From NCBI GenBank assembly GCA_963693365.1, contig CAVNZM010000002.1:16864001-16928000 (forward strand): DNA of 64,000 nt, given 5' to 3'. Source of the DNA: Amoebidium appalachense. Taxonomy: Eukaryota > Ichthyosporea. Shown one piece after another: positions 13,119 to 24,800 of this stretch. A program made the position numbers and the translations under genes. Within the stretch, counting starts at the first letter, position 1. Each line of letters starts with the position of its first letter. The notes under the pieces were generated by a model. The model searched no databases, was not told where the DNA came from, and worked only from the letters and a program-made list of their open reading frames with translations.

Positions 13119-13433
13119 GGGGGGGCGGGGGAGCGGGTTGCCTTAGCGGAGTGGGGCTGGCGGAGGTAAGAGAAGAATGACTTAGGGGTAAAAAATGGGG
13201 CTAACTAGTGCCCGTGAGCATTTGATTGCTAAAATGGTTACTTACCAAGCAATAAACGCTTGAATGCCGTTGAGCACAAAGACATAGGTGTATCGCTCGC
13301 ACACTCGCTTCTCCCCCTCGCCACTACACCAGTCTATGGCGGAAACTCTCTCCTGCAATATGGCCCACACTATGTAGCACACGTATATCCCCGCCACATA
13401 CGTGGCCAGGACAAGGTGGCGTGAACTAAGCAT
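7406..13433 (-). CDS. SLC35B1: SLC35B1/Hut1-like ER nucleotide(-sugar) transporter
   Basis: Seven exons: 13433-13246, 12645-12567, 12003-11889, 10971-10860, 9712-9590, 8868-8758 and 7724-7406. All junctions keep frame and give 348 aa, the usual length. Family landmarks in order: [14 protein letters not shown] at the N-terminus, [19 protein letters not shown] in the middle (the most conserved SLC35B segment), [30 protein letters not shown], and [14 protein letters not shown]. It ends in KKVK, a canonical C-terminal KKXX ER-retrieval signal. Hut1/SLC35B1 proteins were named UDP-galactose transporters, and human SLC35B1 has been reported to exchange ATP and ADP across the ER membrane, so the substrate here is open. 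The introns are packed with G/C runs and TG repeats, and three acceptors are simply poly-C followed by AG. An in-frame upstream start at 13472 is possible; 13433 fits homologues better. Confidence 0.9.
9321..9389 (+). repeat. Degenerate SINE-like fragment in transporter intron
   Basis: The stretch with 'tgcattgtgttgtccgtcg' and 'acctcgtactctgtagcgc' matches the 3' end of the dispersed element described at 35178-35426, and it again leads into a C-rich run. It lies antisense in the intron between exons 5 and 6. Confidence 0.5.
10679..10735. repeat. Diverged dispersed repeat, related to 50529-50582
   Basis: The two stretches share 'acacct/acactt', 'cagagc', 'atcagg', 'ttccta' and 'cctc/cttc' blocks in the same order, and both are preceded by a T run plus G-rich sequence and A-rich DNA. 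Similarity is partial, so this is a candidate family only. Confidence 0.35.
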
Positions 13434-14526
13434 GGTCACTACTCTACCACCACGAGCACTAGAAAAATACACTCGGAAAGGCCTGAATCTCCCTCGGATA
13501 ATGGTGCCGAGGACCGTCCGACGTGTTTGTCATCTGTGCCATGGCCGAAAACGAAAAATCCCCTCGTTATTGTAAACATTACGGCTGAAAGGCTTCATCG
13601 AATACAGCAGAGCCGCGGCTTTGAGACAGTGCGAGACTGCCACCTCGATAAAGTCAATACATTTCATAACAACGAGGAAACTCATTTCCAGTCCGACCGC
13701 TTCGAATTCCGTGAATTCATGAAAGCGGCGAACACAAGAATACTTTATTTTATATACTGTAAAGTAACACCAATTAATACAGGGCGGTTGAGCATATAAA
13801 CCTATATTGGGATTAAACAAATTTTAAAAGCTATTTATCACGAATACAGACGAACATGACAACATTGTGCCTAGGTGGCTGCAACTGATTGGTGGTCAGG
13901 GCACACATACGATTTTTCTATAAGCTTGGTAATTTCAGCATGATTTCTTTACAGCTGAGGTCCAAAAGCTATGAAAAAAAAAAATATTAAAATAATTTAT
14001 GATATCATTCATCTTCATCTTGTAGTGACTGGTAGACTTGCTTCTGCCAATATTGATGATGTTTGATTGGTCCCTGGCGCTTCAAGTCGTTTGTTCCCCT
14101 AAGCTAGGATGTTTTCATCGACCCCTAATTAAAAATAAGTAAATGTTTCATAACAAAAACCATAATATGCTTGTGTAGAGCAAGCATCGCATAAAAAAAA
14201 TAAAACTTACATCATTAAGTAAAAATAAGGCTTTCTTATAGTTAAATACCTTATTAGCTTACAATGTAAACTTGGTTCCTGTGAATCAGGCTGTGATATT
14301 GGATTAGGGATGAGGATTCAAAAACACAAAGAACCCGCGACTCTGCTTTTTCCTGACGATCCGGAGGTTTTGGTCATACGTTTTGATTGGCTGTGATTAG
14401 ATCCCTGTGCACGAGGGCCCTAGCATAAAACGGCATTCTTCTTCAGCCTTCCATTTTCACGACGGTTTGTTTACTGTAACGTAGCACCTTATTTTTCGCC
14501 CCTCTAGGGAGTTTGTTATAGGAAAA
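13434..14526. promoter_or_regulatory. Shared upstream region of divergent SLC35B1-like and cytochrome b5 genes
   Basis: The two start codons face away from each other across 1.09 kb. The stretch is free of long homopolymers apart from one A run near 13976, in contrast to its surroundings, which fits selection on regulatory DNA. A pyrimidine-rich stretch (about 14437-14455) lies 75-90 bp upstream of the cytochrome b5 ATG and may mark its transcription start. No specific factor site is claimed. Confidence 0.4.
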
Positions 14527-16691
14527 ATGTCTGAGACAAAGACAGTTACGTTTGCTGAGGTTGCCCAGCACAAGGATAAGAAGGACATTTGGTTCGTGAT
14601 CAACGGCAAGGCTTACGATGTAACCCCCTTCCTTGACGAGCACCCGGGTGGTGAGGAGGTGAGTGTGGAAGAGCCTCGAGCCACACGTGTTATTCCCTGT
14701 GAGGGCATCTTTTATACCTAAGTCCTAAGTCCAACGTTTTTTTATTTTATTCATTGCCTCGGACTAGTATTTTTATACATGCACAAGGTTTCTAATATTG
14801 TTGGAAGTTTGCTGCCAAAGTTTGGAGAACTACAGAGGCATGAAATTCCCCCTGTGCTGTCAACCAACCTCTTTCCCTGACTTGTCATCTTGTGAGTAGT
14901 ACCTTTGCCTGGTTCTACTGTCAAACCATTCCAGATGACTTCTCAAAAACACACACTTACGGGAGCCGACTCGACTGTTGTTTTATTTTGCTTTCTCGGT
15001 TATTCAGAGTAGCTGTTGTATGCCACGTTCAGGGTCGTTCAAGAGATTAAGTCATTATTCTTTTGCCAGGTGCTGCTCGAGCACGCCGGTGCCGATGCCA
15101 CACAGGCATTCGATGATGTCGGGCACTCGACTGATGCCATCAGCGATTTGAAGAAGTACTATGTGGTATGTTTAGCTCCCCCCCACCCACCCACCCACCC
15201 ACCCACCCACCACCATACACACACACACACACATATACACACACACGACCTCAACGCTCTCCCTGATGTTGGGTCCCTTTCCTGTCACTTGCATGTACTA
15301 GCCAAGATGTCTCGTTTGTGTGATCGGTCTGCTTGCTTTTCTTGGTGTGCACTGCCCTTCGTTGTGTTTTGGTGGTGGATCGGGTGTTGCCCCCCCCCCA
15401 CCCTCCCCCCACCCCAAGCTGCACCCACCCATGTTTCCTTGCTCCTTTTCTGCATGCTGTCTGCTGTTGCGGTCTTAGAGTTGCTGTGTGTGTGTTTGTA
15501 TGCTTTGCTGTGTACTTTGTTTTCTGCTTGCCTGCATCTCGACCCGTTTGCTCCCCACACCCGTAGCTCCGAACAGGGTGTCATTTTTGGTGTTCTACGA
15601 GTCACTCGTGGGCAAATGGTGTTTTTCACTTCTTTCACCCCCTTGTGAAGTATGCACATACACCCTCGCTTTCTCTTGTGGCCTCTTTTCGATGCACCAC
15701 AATGCTTGTGCCTCGTCTAGCATGTATCGGTCACCCTGCATACATTCCACACTGTGTGTTGTATGTCATAACACCCCCCCCACACACACACACACCTTTC
15801 CCCCCCCCGGCGCCCGTGGCCAACACACACACACACACACACACACACGACCACCAACACGCGGAACAAGGTCATCTGCTATGTTTGCGTTTTGGTTTTG
15901 ATGTGAGTTCATTTTGGCAATGCTGCACCCATGGGCATGGTGCTGTTTCGTGGCATGCCTTTCGCGCTTGTTTATGTACAGTGTACCTCCTCCCCCTCCC
16001 CTTCCCCCCCTCTCTCACTACCGTTGCCTGTTTGCCTGCTGGCATAAGTGACCCTGCTCGTCTCTGATCAAGGCGGGTGACCCACCCATGTGCAAGTGAA
16101 ATAGTTTCTGAGTTGGGGTTCGTTGACGAGATGACTGGGTTGGAACTCGGGTACTGTGGATGACGTGGGCCTGCCTTGAGGATGGGCTTTGCTTTTTATG
16201 CATGCTCTTGATGTGTAGTTTGCATTCTGAATTGTGTTTGCCGTTGTGAATGTGTACTTCGTACTCCATGGCGCGCACCCCCCTTTCCCCCCCCCCCCCC
16301 CCCCCCCCCACCCAACACACACACCACCACCCCCACGACCCAAAAATGAAGAAGCAGAAGAAGAAAAGAAAGGGGGGTGGGGATGGGGAACACCCTCACT
16401 CATTTCATCCCACCGTTGTATGTTGCTATGCGTCCCGGTGCACTGTGTTCTTTTTCCTTCGTATTTGCAGTGCACCACCTTGAGCTCCAGCACTCTGCTG
16501 TGTTCAAAATACATCCCCCCCGGGTTTCGTTAACGAGGTGAATGGGTCGAAACTCTCGTAATGTGGATGACGTGCCCCCCCCCCCCCCCCCCCCCCCTAA
16601 GGATGGGCTTTGCTTATTATGCATACTCTTTATGTACGGTTTGCATTCTGCATCCGTTGTTCACGTGTACTTCTTACTCTATGATGCATTC

Positions 16692-16746
<55 letters not shown>

Positions 16747-16949
16747 ACACACACGCGCGCTCCCCTTTAAACACACGCACATACACACGTCACCAATCTT
16801 GCCGGTCCCACACTACCCTCATCACACACTAAGTGCATGTCGTTCGGGTCCTTGTACCTATTTCCCCTTCTTTCCCCTGGCTCTCCTCTTGTTTGGGTGC
16901 ACCAGTCTCCCTATACTTCTGCCCATCCTTCCAGTTGCTTCCTTCCCTC

Positions 16950-16989
<40 letters not shown>

Positions 16990-17221
16990 TTCAGGTGCCT
17001 TGCACATACACATAGACACACACAACCACTACACATTGGACACTGTGGGATTTACCATTGTTTCCTCACAGGCCGATGTTGAGGGTGCCACCGTGACGGC
17101 ACCAGGCAAGAAGGCAGCCAAGGCAACACAGCAGGGGGGCAGCGACTTCATCACATACTTGATCCCCATGCAGTCATGCTGCTGCTATCTACTACAAGCT
17201 GTACATGGCTTAAAGGTGTAA
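14527..17221 (+). CDS. CYB5: Cytochrome b5, tail-anchored, with a probable frameshift near the C-terminus
   Basis: Exons 14527-14658, 15070-15165 and 17072-17221 join in phase 0. The heme domain is complete: DEHPGGEE gives the first axial histidine and DVGHSTDA the second, within the usual 80-residue fold. It carries electrons in the ER to desaturases, P450s or similar enzymes. Exon 3 encodes a basic Ala/Lys linker, then SDFITYLIPM, the start of the expected membrane tail. In the annotated frame the end is cysteine-rich and stops at 17221 (125 aa). Shifting one base near 17170 yields HAAAIYYKLYMA and a stop at 17211-17213, a far more typical cytochrome b5 tail. This suggests an indel in the assembly or allele. 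The 1.9-kb second intron holds two copies of the dispersed element. Confidence 0.85.
16031..16277 (+). mobile_element. SINE-like element, near full length (copy 1)
   Basis: It starts at 'ggcataagtgaccctgctcg', runs through the 'ggcgggtgacc' and 'gaactcgggtactgtgg' blocks and 'gaggatgggctttgc', and ends at 'tacttcgtactccatggcg' followed by a C run. It is more diverged than the 35178 and 54619 copies. It lies in sense in intron 2 of cytochrome b5. Confidence 0.7.
16523..16693 (+). mobile_element. SINE-like element, 5'-truncated (copy 2)
   Basis: Begins at 'gggtttcgttaacgagg', so the first 100 bp are missing. A C run has expanded inside it (about 16574-16597). It ends at 'gatgcattcaa' followed by a 39-bp C run and (CA)n. 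Confidence 0.75.
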
Positions 17222-17565
17222 TTATTGTCTAATGCCATGGTACACATTAGGCTCCCTTATTAGCATGTAGGTCTTATGCGCTCTGTGTTTGTACGAGCAT
17301 GGGTTGTTGTGCAGGGGTGATTTTTCGAAACAAACCGAGTGCCTTTTGTGTTTGCAGTAAGGCCATGCCTGACGCTGCTATTTCGTCCAGTTTTGTATTT
17401 CCATCTTAATCTTACTGCGTACTTGCCTTATATAGTTGTGGGTGGTATTATGCCCGGGCTTGATGTCCTGCCGACTGTAGCTAAAACAATGACCTCGATC
17501 ATCATTACTATTGTCTCCATGCGAGTGTCGGCGACCCCCCCCACCCACCCACCCACCCACCCCAC

Positions 17566-17757
17566 CCATGTTCAAGTGAAACGGTATCTGAGTTGGGTTT
17601 CGTTGACGAGATGAATGGGTCGAAACTCGGGTACTGTGGGTGACGTGGCCTTCCCCTGAGGATGGGCTCATTATAATGCATACTCTTTATGTGTGGTTGC
17701 ACTCTGCATCGTGTTGTTCGTTGTTTTTGTGAGCTTCGTAATTCATGGCGTATTCAA
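17566..17757 (+). mobile_element. SINE-like element, 5'-truncated (copy 3)
   Basis: Begins at 'catgttcaagtgaaacgg' directly after (CCCA)n and ends at 'gcgtattcaaa' plus a C run. It keeps the 'gggtcgaaactcgggtac' block. Confidence 0.8.
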
Positions 17758-18457
17758 ACCCCCCTCCCCCTCTTCCTTCCACAACCACCATCACAATCAC
17801 CAAACCCTGTCTTTTCCTCCCTTCCCATAGCCCTCTTCCCCTTTGCCCTTCCCCTCCCTTTTGTGTTGTTCGTTATGAATGTGTACTCAGCGGACTCAAT
17901 AACACGCTCTATACCCCCTCCCCCCCCCTTTTCTCTCTCTCCCTCTGAATTGCTCTCTCTCTCTCTCTTCTTTTTCTCTCTCTATGTAACTGTAAAGTTC
18001 CCTCACAGCTTTGGAGAGCCCTTCCCGAATTTCAAAGCAAGTGCACACACGTCCATTTCTTTATATAATAGCGGCTTGCACCACCACTACACTACATGTT
18101 ACGTTGGCATCAGCAAGAACACGTGCACAGCGTCCCACCCAGACAACTTAGCATTGTCATTTACACATATGCACGCACACATGTGCACATACACACACAC
18201 AGGCGCGCCTGCGCACACACGTGAACACACACACAAACATATTTGATTTGCCCCAATCAAGAGTCAAAAGGTGCAGCGCTGGTCAATGCGAAGGTAAGAA
18301 GTTGTAGGTGGTGGTAGCAGTGGTGCGCATCGTGGTGGTGGTGGTGATGGTGGTGATGGTGGGCGGGGGGGGGGGGGAGGCCCTAGGGGGGTATGTCGTA
18401 GGGCCGGGACCCACCACCCCACCGGAAACGTGGGTCCCGCCGTTCCAATGGGGGGTT

Positions 18458-18490
<33 letters not shown>

Positions 18491-18875
18491 AGGGGGGGGA
18501 CCACCCATGGCCAGGGGAGACTTCTTTCCAAAAGCATATCCCGGTTCAGCCGTTAGTTGTCTACGTCCCCGGGGAGGCCCCTCTGAAGGGCCTCGTGGGA
18601 ACTAACCCGCGTCTTCCACTAGGCACAGACGGCAGCTGTACCGGTCCTAGTAGTAAGGTGCTAAATGATGATGTTGAACACTTTCATAAATCCCAACTGC
18701 ACTGAATACGTACAGACCTCGCTAGCCCAGGGCTTTTGCCTCAGCTGAGTCTCTAGGAGAGAATTCGACATCTACTACTACTGCCGGCCCCGGCCTCCCT
18801 CCCTCTCCCCCCCCCCTTCCCCTCCGGGCCCTTGCTCCCCCTCCCCCCTCCTCCCCCCGCTCTCCTCCCCCCCCC

Positions 18876-18921
<46 letters not shown>

Positions 18922-20004
18922 GGCGCACGCTCCTTCCGCAGCAGGATTTCAAAATATCCTAGTCTAAGAAGGGGGAAAGGGTTACCGTTACTATTTGAAG
19001 ACTAATAGCATGTGAGGCTAGCTTAAGTTAAAATGGTGGGCCTTAACAGTCGCTTCCCGTACATATCAATTACTACTACGCCGGTATAGTCAAGCTTAGT
19101 GGGAGAAGGAGCACTGGACTCTTGATAATGATTTACGGAGAGAGAGAGACAGACAGAGAGAGAGAGAGAGAGTTAGGGTGAAGGGCGGTGAGAGAGTTGT
19201 CAAGTGGACACAGTGTCATTGATGTACATGTATTGTGATTGCGAGAGAGCTACAAGTATTTGCTCTCACGGTAAGGGCAGTGGCTACAAGAAGGGTAACC
19301 CGGGGGAGGGGGCGCGCAGGGGGCCCGGGGGAGGGGGGGGGGGGGAGGGAAGAGGGGGGGGGGGAAGGGGGAGGGGGGGGGGGGGGAGGGGGGGGGGGGA
19401 GGTAATATTAAAATGTGGAAGCCGGCACGAGGTACATCTACACGATGACTCTTGAACACGACACATGCCATGATGCAAGGGCAAACATGGACCTATCGAA
19501 TACTGTAGGGTCTTTATCAGCACTGCTGCCCACTGGCAAGAGCCCTTGGCTATATACCTAAGCTGAGACTAGTACTATGTTCGAGCCCGTCATTAACATG
19601 ACACATGCGCATGCAAACGGCAGAACTGTTACAACTGCCGGATAATTTACAAAAAGAAAAAAAAAGGGGTCCCGTTATGAAAATGCATCGTTCGGCTGTT
19701 TGTGTGTGTGTGTGTGTTTGGGGGGAGGGGGGAAGGGGGGGGTCTAATATAGTGTTGTGGTGCAGGCTGTGGAGCTTAGGGTGGTGGGGGCATGGCCAGT
19801 GCATGATAGTATCCCATATATAGTAGTGTGGTGGTGGCTGCTGTGCGCGAACTGCAACACACAGCTGTCCCAAACATTCAAAAGCTACAGTTAGCCACAT
19901 TCTTTCACTTGAACTTGTGACGTGGCTCTTATACTATGTAGTGCTTAGTGAAAGAATGCAACTTTCTGCAACTGGGCAACTGTTGCTGTATGTATACGGT
20001 GACT

Positions 20005-20245
20005 TGTACAGGGCCGCCCTCTGAGGGGACCCAACCATATCGGCTGAGTCAACTTGCTCCGAGCATAATTATTCTATACAGAAATCTTCTGAATGATTCG
20101 GCTGCTTGGGGAATACTTCTGTTTACATATGCAGCATAATTCTGCTTTGCATTGTGCAGAATAATTCTGCTTTGCGCAGAAACTCTCCTCGGAGATGATT
20201 CTGCCAATGTGGCTGGGTCCTCTCTGAGGCTCCCCTATGTGAAGC
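20005..20245. repeat. Imperfect inverted repeat, MITE-like
   Basis: The left arm (about 20008-20066, with 'ggacccaaccatatcggc' and 'ctccgag') pairs imperfectly with the right arm read on the other strand (about 20245-20185, with 'ggacccagccacattggc' and 'ctccgag'). The centre holds two copies of 'attctgctttgc'. Roughly 70 percent match by eye. No terminal duplication was established. Confidence 0.4.
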
Positions 20246-20357
20246 CGTAACCTCCCTCCCCCCCCCCCCCCCCCCCCCCAAAACACCTCACTAAGGGGGG
20301 TGCACCCCCCTTTTTTATTGTTTTTGCCGTTCATTTATGCCCCCGCGATCGACCGGA

Positions 20358-20388
<31 letters not shown>

Positions 20389-21815
20389 TTCCCCCCCCCC
20401 CCCCCCCCCCCCCTTCCCCCCCCTTGAATTCCTCCGTCCGCCCGCCCTCCCTCCCTCCCCATCCTCTTTCCTCCCTTCAATGCAGGCACCCTACCCATCC
20501 CTGCTCCCCCCCCCCCCCCCCCCCCCCCCCCCTCCCCCTCCCCCCCCCGGGCCCTCTCCCCTCCCGGCCCCGGGCCCTCTCCCCGCGCCGCAGCGCCATA
20601 CCCCACCTCCCAAAAACCGGCGTCTGGTTTTGCTGCTCCTTAGCGTTTACCTTATAAAAAAGTATCAGGGGCCTTCTTTAAACCTTTAACAAGCCTCTCC
20701 CCCCGACCCCACGAGCACGTGGACCAACGTTAACACCACATTCCATACAAGCCCCCCTCGAGACCTTCCCCCCTTCTCCCAACCTCAATTCCCCTCGCCC
20801 GCCCGCCCTCTCCCCTCCTCCCCCCCCCCGCCCCTCCCTTTCCCCTCCTTAGATTCCCTTGGCTGTGCAGTGACCTATACAACGGCACGCCAACCTGTAT
20901 GGTCAGTGACACACGTGTGCTAAGCCCCCGTGGCCAGCACCTCTTGTGCACGTCCCATCGAAATGGTTGCAACTGGGGGCAAGCTGAGAGATCTGGAATA
21001 TATGTCGGCAGCGGCACTAAACAAATTGGCAGTGCGCTGCAGGAGACGTGTTCGAAGAACACACTATCCAGCTGTGCTGCTTATAAACCTGGAGACCGTT
21101 GGCAACAAGTATTACTGAGGCAGGGCATCCCAACCGGGGCCAACCCGTGGAGATGACACCGTTGGCAACAGGAGTCGTCCAGACAGCCGGCGCCGGATCA
21201 TGTCAAGCCACGCCCCAATGAGCAATGACACATATCACAAGGGAATAATGCCGTGGCTGGATGCTTCATTCTGTAATTCTTGCGAATGAGTAAAGCGTAA
21301 TGGTTATATTCCGACTCCAATCCAGTCTGCGAATCAATTCCCACTGGCCCCCACTAAACCAGTGGCCCAGTGGGCAGTTTTTTTACCGACTTCAAAAACG
21401 CGCCGTTTTGGCGCAGCCGTTACGGATTGGTTGACAGTTGTCTTTGGGCCCTGGTGACAGAAGAAAGGGGATTGGATGCTATATTTGGTTGCTGCACGCT
21501 ATAAAATCATACCTTTATCATATAGGTTATATACGCAGTAAAAGTGGAAATATAATAGGGGTTTACGCTGTTTACTCGAGGCAAAGAGAACCAGTCTCAG
21601 GTATGGGGGGGGGGGGGTTTTGCTCGGAATATCCCCTCAGCGGTATATCATGATCACGTACATAGATGTCGGGTGGTGACTATATATCAGGGTTTACTTT
21701 CTCTACGAGACACCATAAAGACTACAAGGAGAAATCAATTAGTTGGGGTTCCCCGTTTTTTTTTTTTTTTTTTTTTTTTAAAGGGGCTCCCCTCGGGACA
21801 CTCGGTATCAGCTGG

Positions 21816-21864
<49 letters not shown>

Positions 21865-21884
21865 TGTGTGTGTGTGCGCGTGCG

Positions 21885-24800
21885 CTATAATTTTGTAGTG
21901 ATGTGTTTCTCAAGCCAATCAATACATCTAATAAACAGGTCGTAGTTACGCGTGTTTAGTATAAAATCAAGGATGTTGTAATTTACAGGTAGGCTATCTT
22001 TCTGGGTGTCTGTTGTGAATGTGACGTGTGTGTGTTGCGGTATTATGTGGTCTATCAAACTACATTTGGCGATACATGACCGGTTAAACTGGTGTGTGTG
22101 TGTGTTGTTTGGGCATGCAAATGATGCCACCTTATACTTATTAGATCTCCACTGTATAGCACGTGTACAGTAAAAGCGTGGTAATTGATCAATAATACCA
22201 TCAGCTAGAGAAAGACCAGTTCTACAGGAAGGTAATATGTATTTAGGTGTTATACACTTGCGAGTGCCATATTTGGCAATATGGTTGAGGCGGTCAGTAT
22301 ATATAAAACGAGACATAAGGCTTAGTTTTTCAAGGTGTATGCTTTCATCGGGTCTAGTGTCGTGTGGTATCTTTTTCCATTTGTTATATTGCGTGATTAT
22401 CTTGTGATTGTGTACATGTTTAATAAGTAAGTGGCAGTCCAAAGTCACACACACACTATTGCGGGGTTTATTTGTATTTGTGCCCAGGGGAGAAGGGGAG
22501 AGAGAGGGGAGGAAAGAGGGGAGAGGTGAGGAGGGGACAGGTCGGATAGAGAAGAGAGGGTGGGAGGGCAAATACTTCTTTAAGCGGCTTATGTGCTTAT
22601 TGAATTTCAGCGCGAGATAGGATACTCTAGCAGCTATTGGGACCAGACCATATATCGAGAGCGTTACAGGCCCAGGTTTACAACAGTTGTTAGATAGAAA
22701 GGAGGCAACTTCTGCTTCAAGGAAATTTGCCAAGGGTTTAAGCGCTCTAGTTCTCTCTTTCTTGATCCAAGCGGCGAGAAGGGGTAAACCATATTCACAT
22801 GCCGGGAAGACAAAAGTGCGAATAAATGTAAGTCTAATAGAAGGATGGAGGGGTGTGTCTTTAAAAATATTAGCCGAGAAGAAAGCTAACCGCTTACGAG
22901 CCAACTCTACCCTCTTTTCGACCATATGGGGAAACATAACACCAACAGAATCAACCGGAACACCAAGATATTTGTATTCTGGAACTATAGGTACAGGTTT
23001 AGATGATAATGTAAATGTGTGTAAATTGTTAGCTATATCAGGTACAAGAACACCACATTTGTCTATGTTAAGGATCATAAGGTTTGCCTTGCACCACTCT
23101 GACACTACATCGAACAATCTTTGCAGGCGTCTAGGGGTACGGGCAAGGAGGGACAGATCATCAGCATAGAGAAGTGCAGGCGGAAAGTTATTAATAGGGT
23201 CATCGTTTTCGGCGTAAATCTTGACAGCCAAATCATCTATAAATAGGTTAAACAAAAAGGGGCTAAGCAATGAACCCTGCAAGAGACCTCTAGTACGAGC
23301 AAAACCATATGAAAGATGCCCATTAACCACAGCTCTACCATAGGTTTGAGACAAGAGTGCTTCTAACAGAACACCAATGCAGTGTGGTACACCCCGTGCA
23401 GCAAGCTTTTCCCATAGGAGACCAGGGGAGACAGAATCGTAAGCAGTTTTCCAATCAATAAAGCCAACATATTGTGCACCAACTTGCATAGAATCGTGCA
23501 GTGCCATTATTTGAACATAACATGAATTGTTTTTACGAAAAGCGGATTGGCATGGGTGTATGTGAAGAATAGATTGAAACCTAGGGTGATGTGCAAATAA
23601 CCTAAGTAAGCAAGCTTCAAAGAATCTACGAACAACCTGGGTTAGTGTAATGGGGCGAAAGGATGATATGGGGCCCTCAGAGTCCTTCTTAACTATGGGG
23701 ATCACTAAGGTATCTAACCAAGATGACGGGACATGTCCACATTTAACACACCAAGAAAAGAGAGAGCTTAACATGATAGTAAGATCAGGTTTAATAGCAC
23801 GATCACTTTCCTTTTGTGGGTAGGAGGGAACAAGGATTTTAAGAAACCCAGCAGGGAGTCCATCAGGTCCACAAGACTTACTAGAGCTATAACTAGATAT
23901 CACAGACCATATGGCATCGGGACTGAAAAAGGGGAGGATCGATTCTATGGGGATAGATGGGTCTACAGGCCACACAATAGGTTTCTGAGCGGGGGTCCTA
24001 TCTTTAAACAGTTCCGAGAAATACTTATCAGAGTCTATGAGGGGGTCTCCAGTGGTATCACCAATAATACGAGCAGGGGGGCCAAATCGATTCATACTAG
24101 CAAGCCGGCGCAAGCTTTCCTTTTGAGACAGGGGTTCACCTAGTCTAGCGGGAGTGGTGTTTGGTAACAAGAGAGCATCGGGATATTCCTTCCTACCACC
24201 GCCAGCATAATCACCGAGATCTATCAAATCATCAACAATAAAGTTAGTGCATGTATCTAGTACGAGATGTGAATCTGGCCTGGCTTGTGCAGATTCTAAT
24301 AGGCGCATATATATAGGGTGTTTCGTAGCATAGCATACACATACATCAACTCTACCCCACTGTGACTTAAGCTGGGATAGACGGAGGCGAAAGGTGGGAG
24401 GGGGAGGGGGGAGCAGATCAAGGGAGATCTTAGGTAGGAAAAGGATAGGAGAGTGGTCAGATGACCTAGAGAGGTTAGGAGGGAGAGAGAGTTTTGACAT
24501 GGTTGATGGCCAAAAGGCCACTCCCCAGTCGGTGTTGTGGGCATGGGATATTTGAGGGAACCGCAAAGTGTGACTTTGGACATACCTTGCTAAAGGGATA
24601 GCACGCTCCGGGGGCTTAGATGGGTACCCGACACTCACTTGCAGTGTGTCTGTGTGGTGGAGTCGCGTGTTAAAATCACCTAAAATAACAGTGGACATTG
24701 GTAACTGTGACAACTCGTGAGTCAATTCGACAACCGACATAGATGGTGGGTAATATACAAAAGTAAAAACATTAGAAAGAAACTCTATAGAAACCGAGAA

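Larger units (their letters stand above)
17222..21562. other. Intergenic region rich in repeats, no gene recognised
   Basis: It contains SINE-like copy 3, CT-rich and G/C homopolymer blocks (18366-18500, 18800-18920, 19300-19400, 20255-20550), a stretch of GA repeats at 19140-19172, and an imperfect inverted repeat at 20005-20245. The open frame at 20930-21118 (62 aa) has no homopolymer but matches no family I know, so I do not call it a gene. Confidence 0.5.

Noticed and set aside
24296-24583. Minor frames on both strands within the LINE
   Set aside because: Shadows of ORF2.
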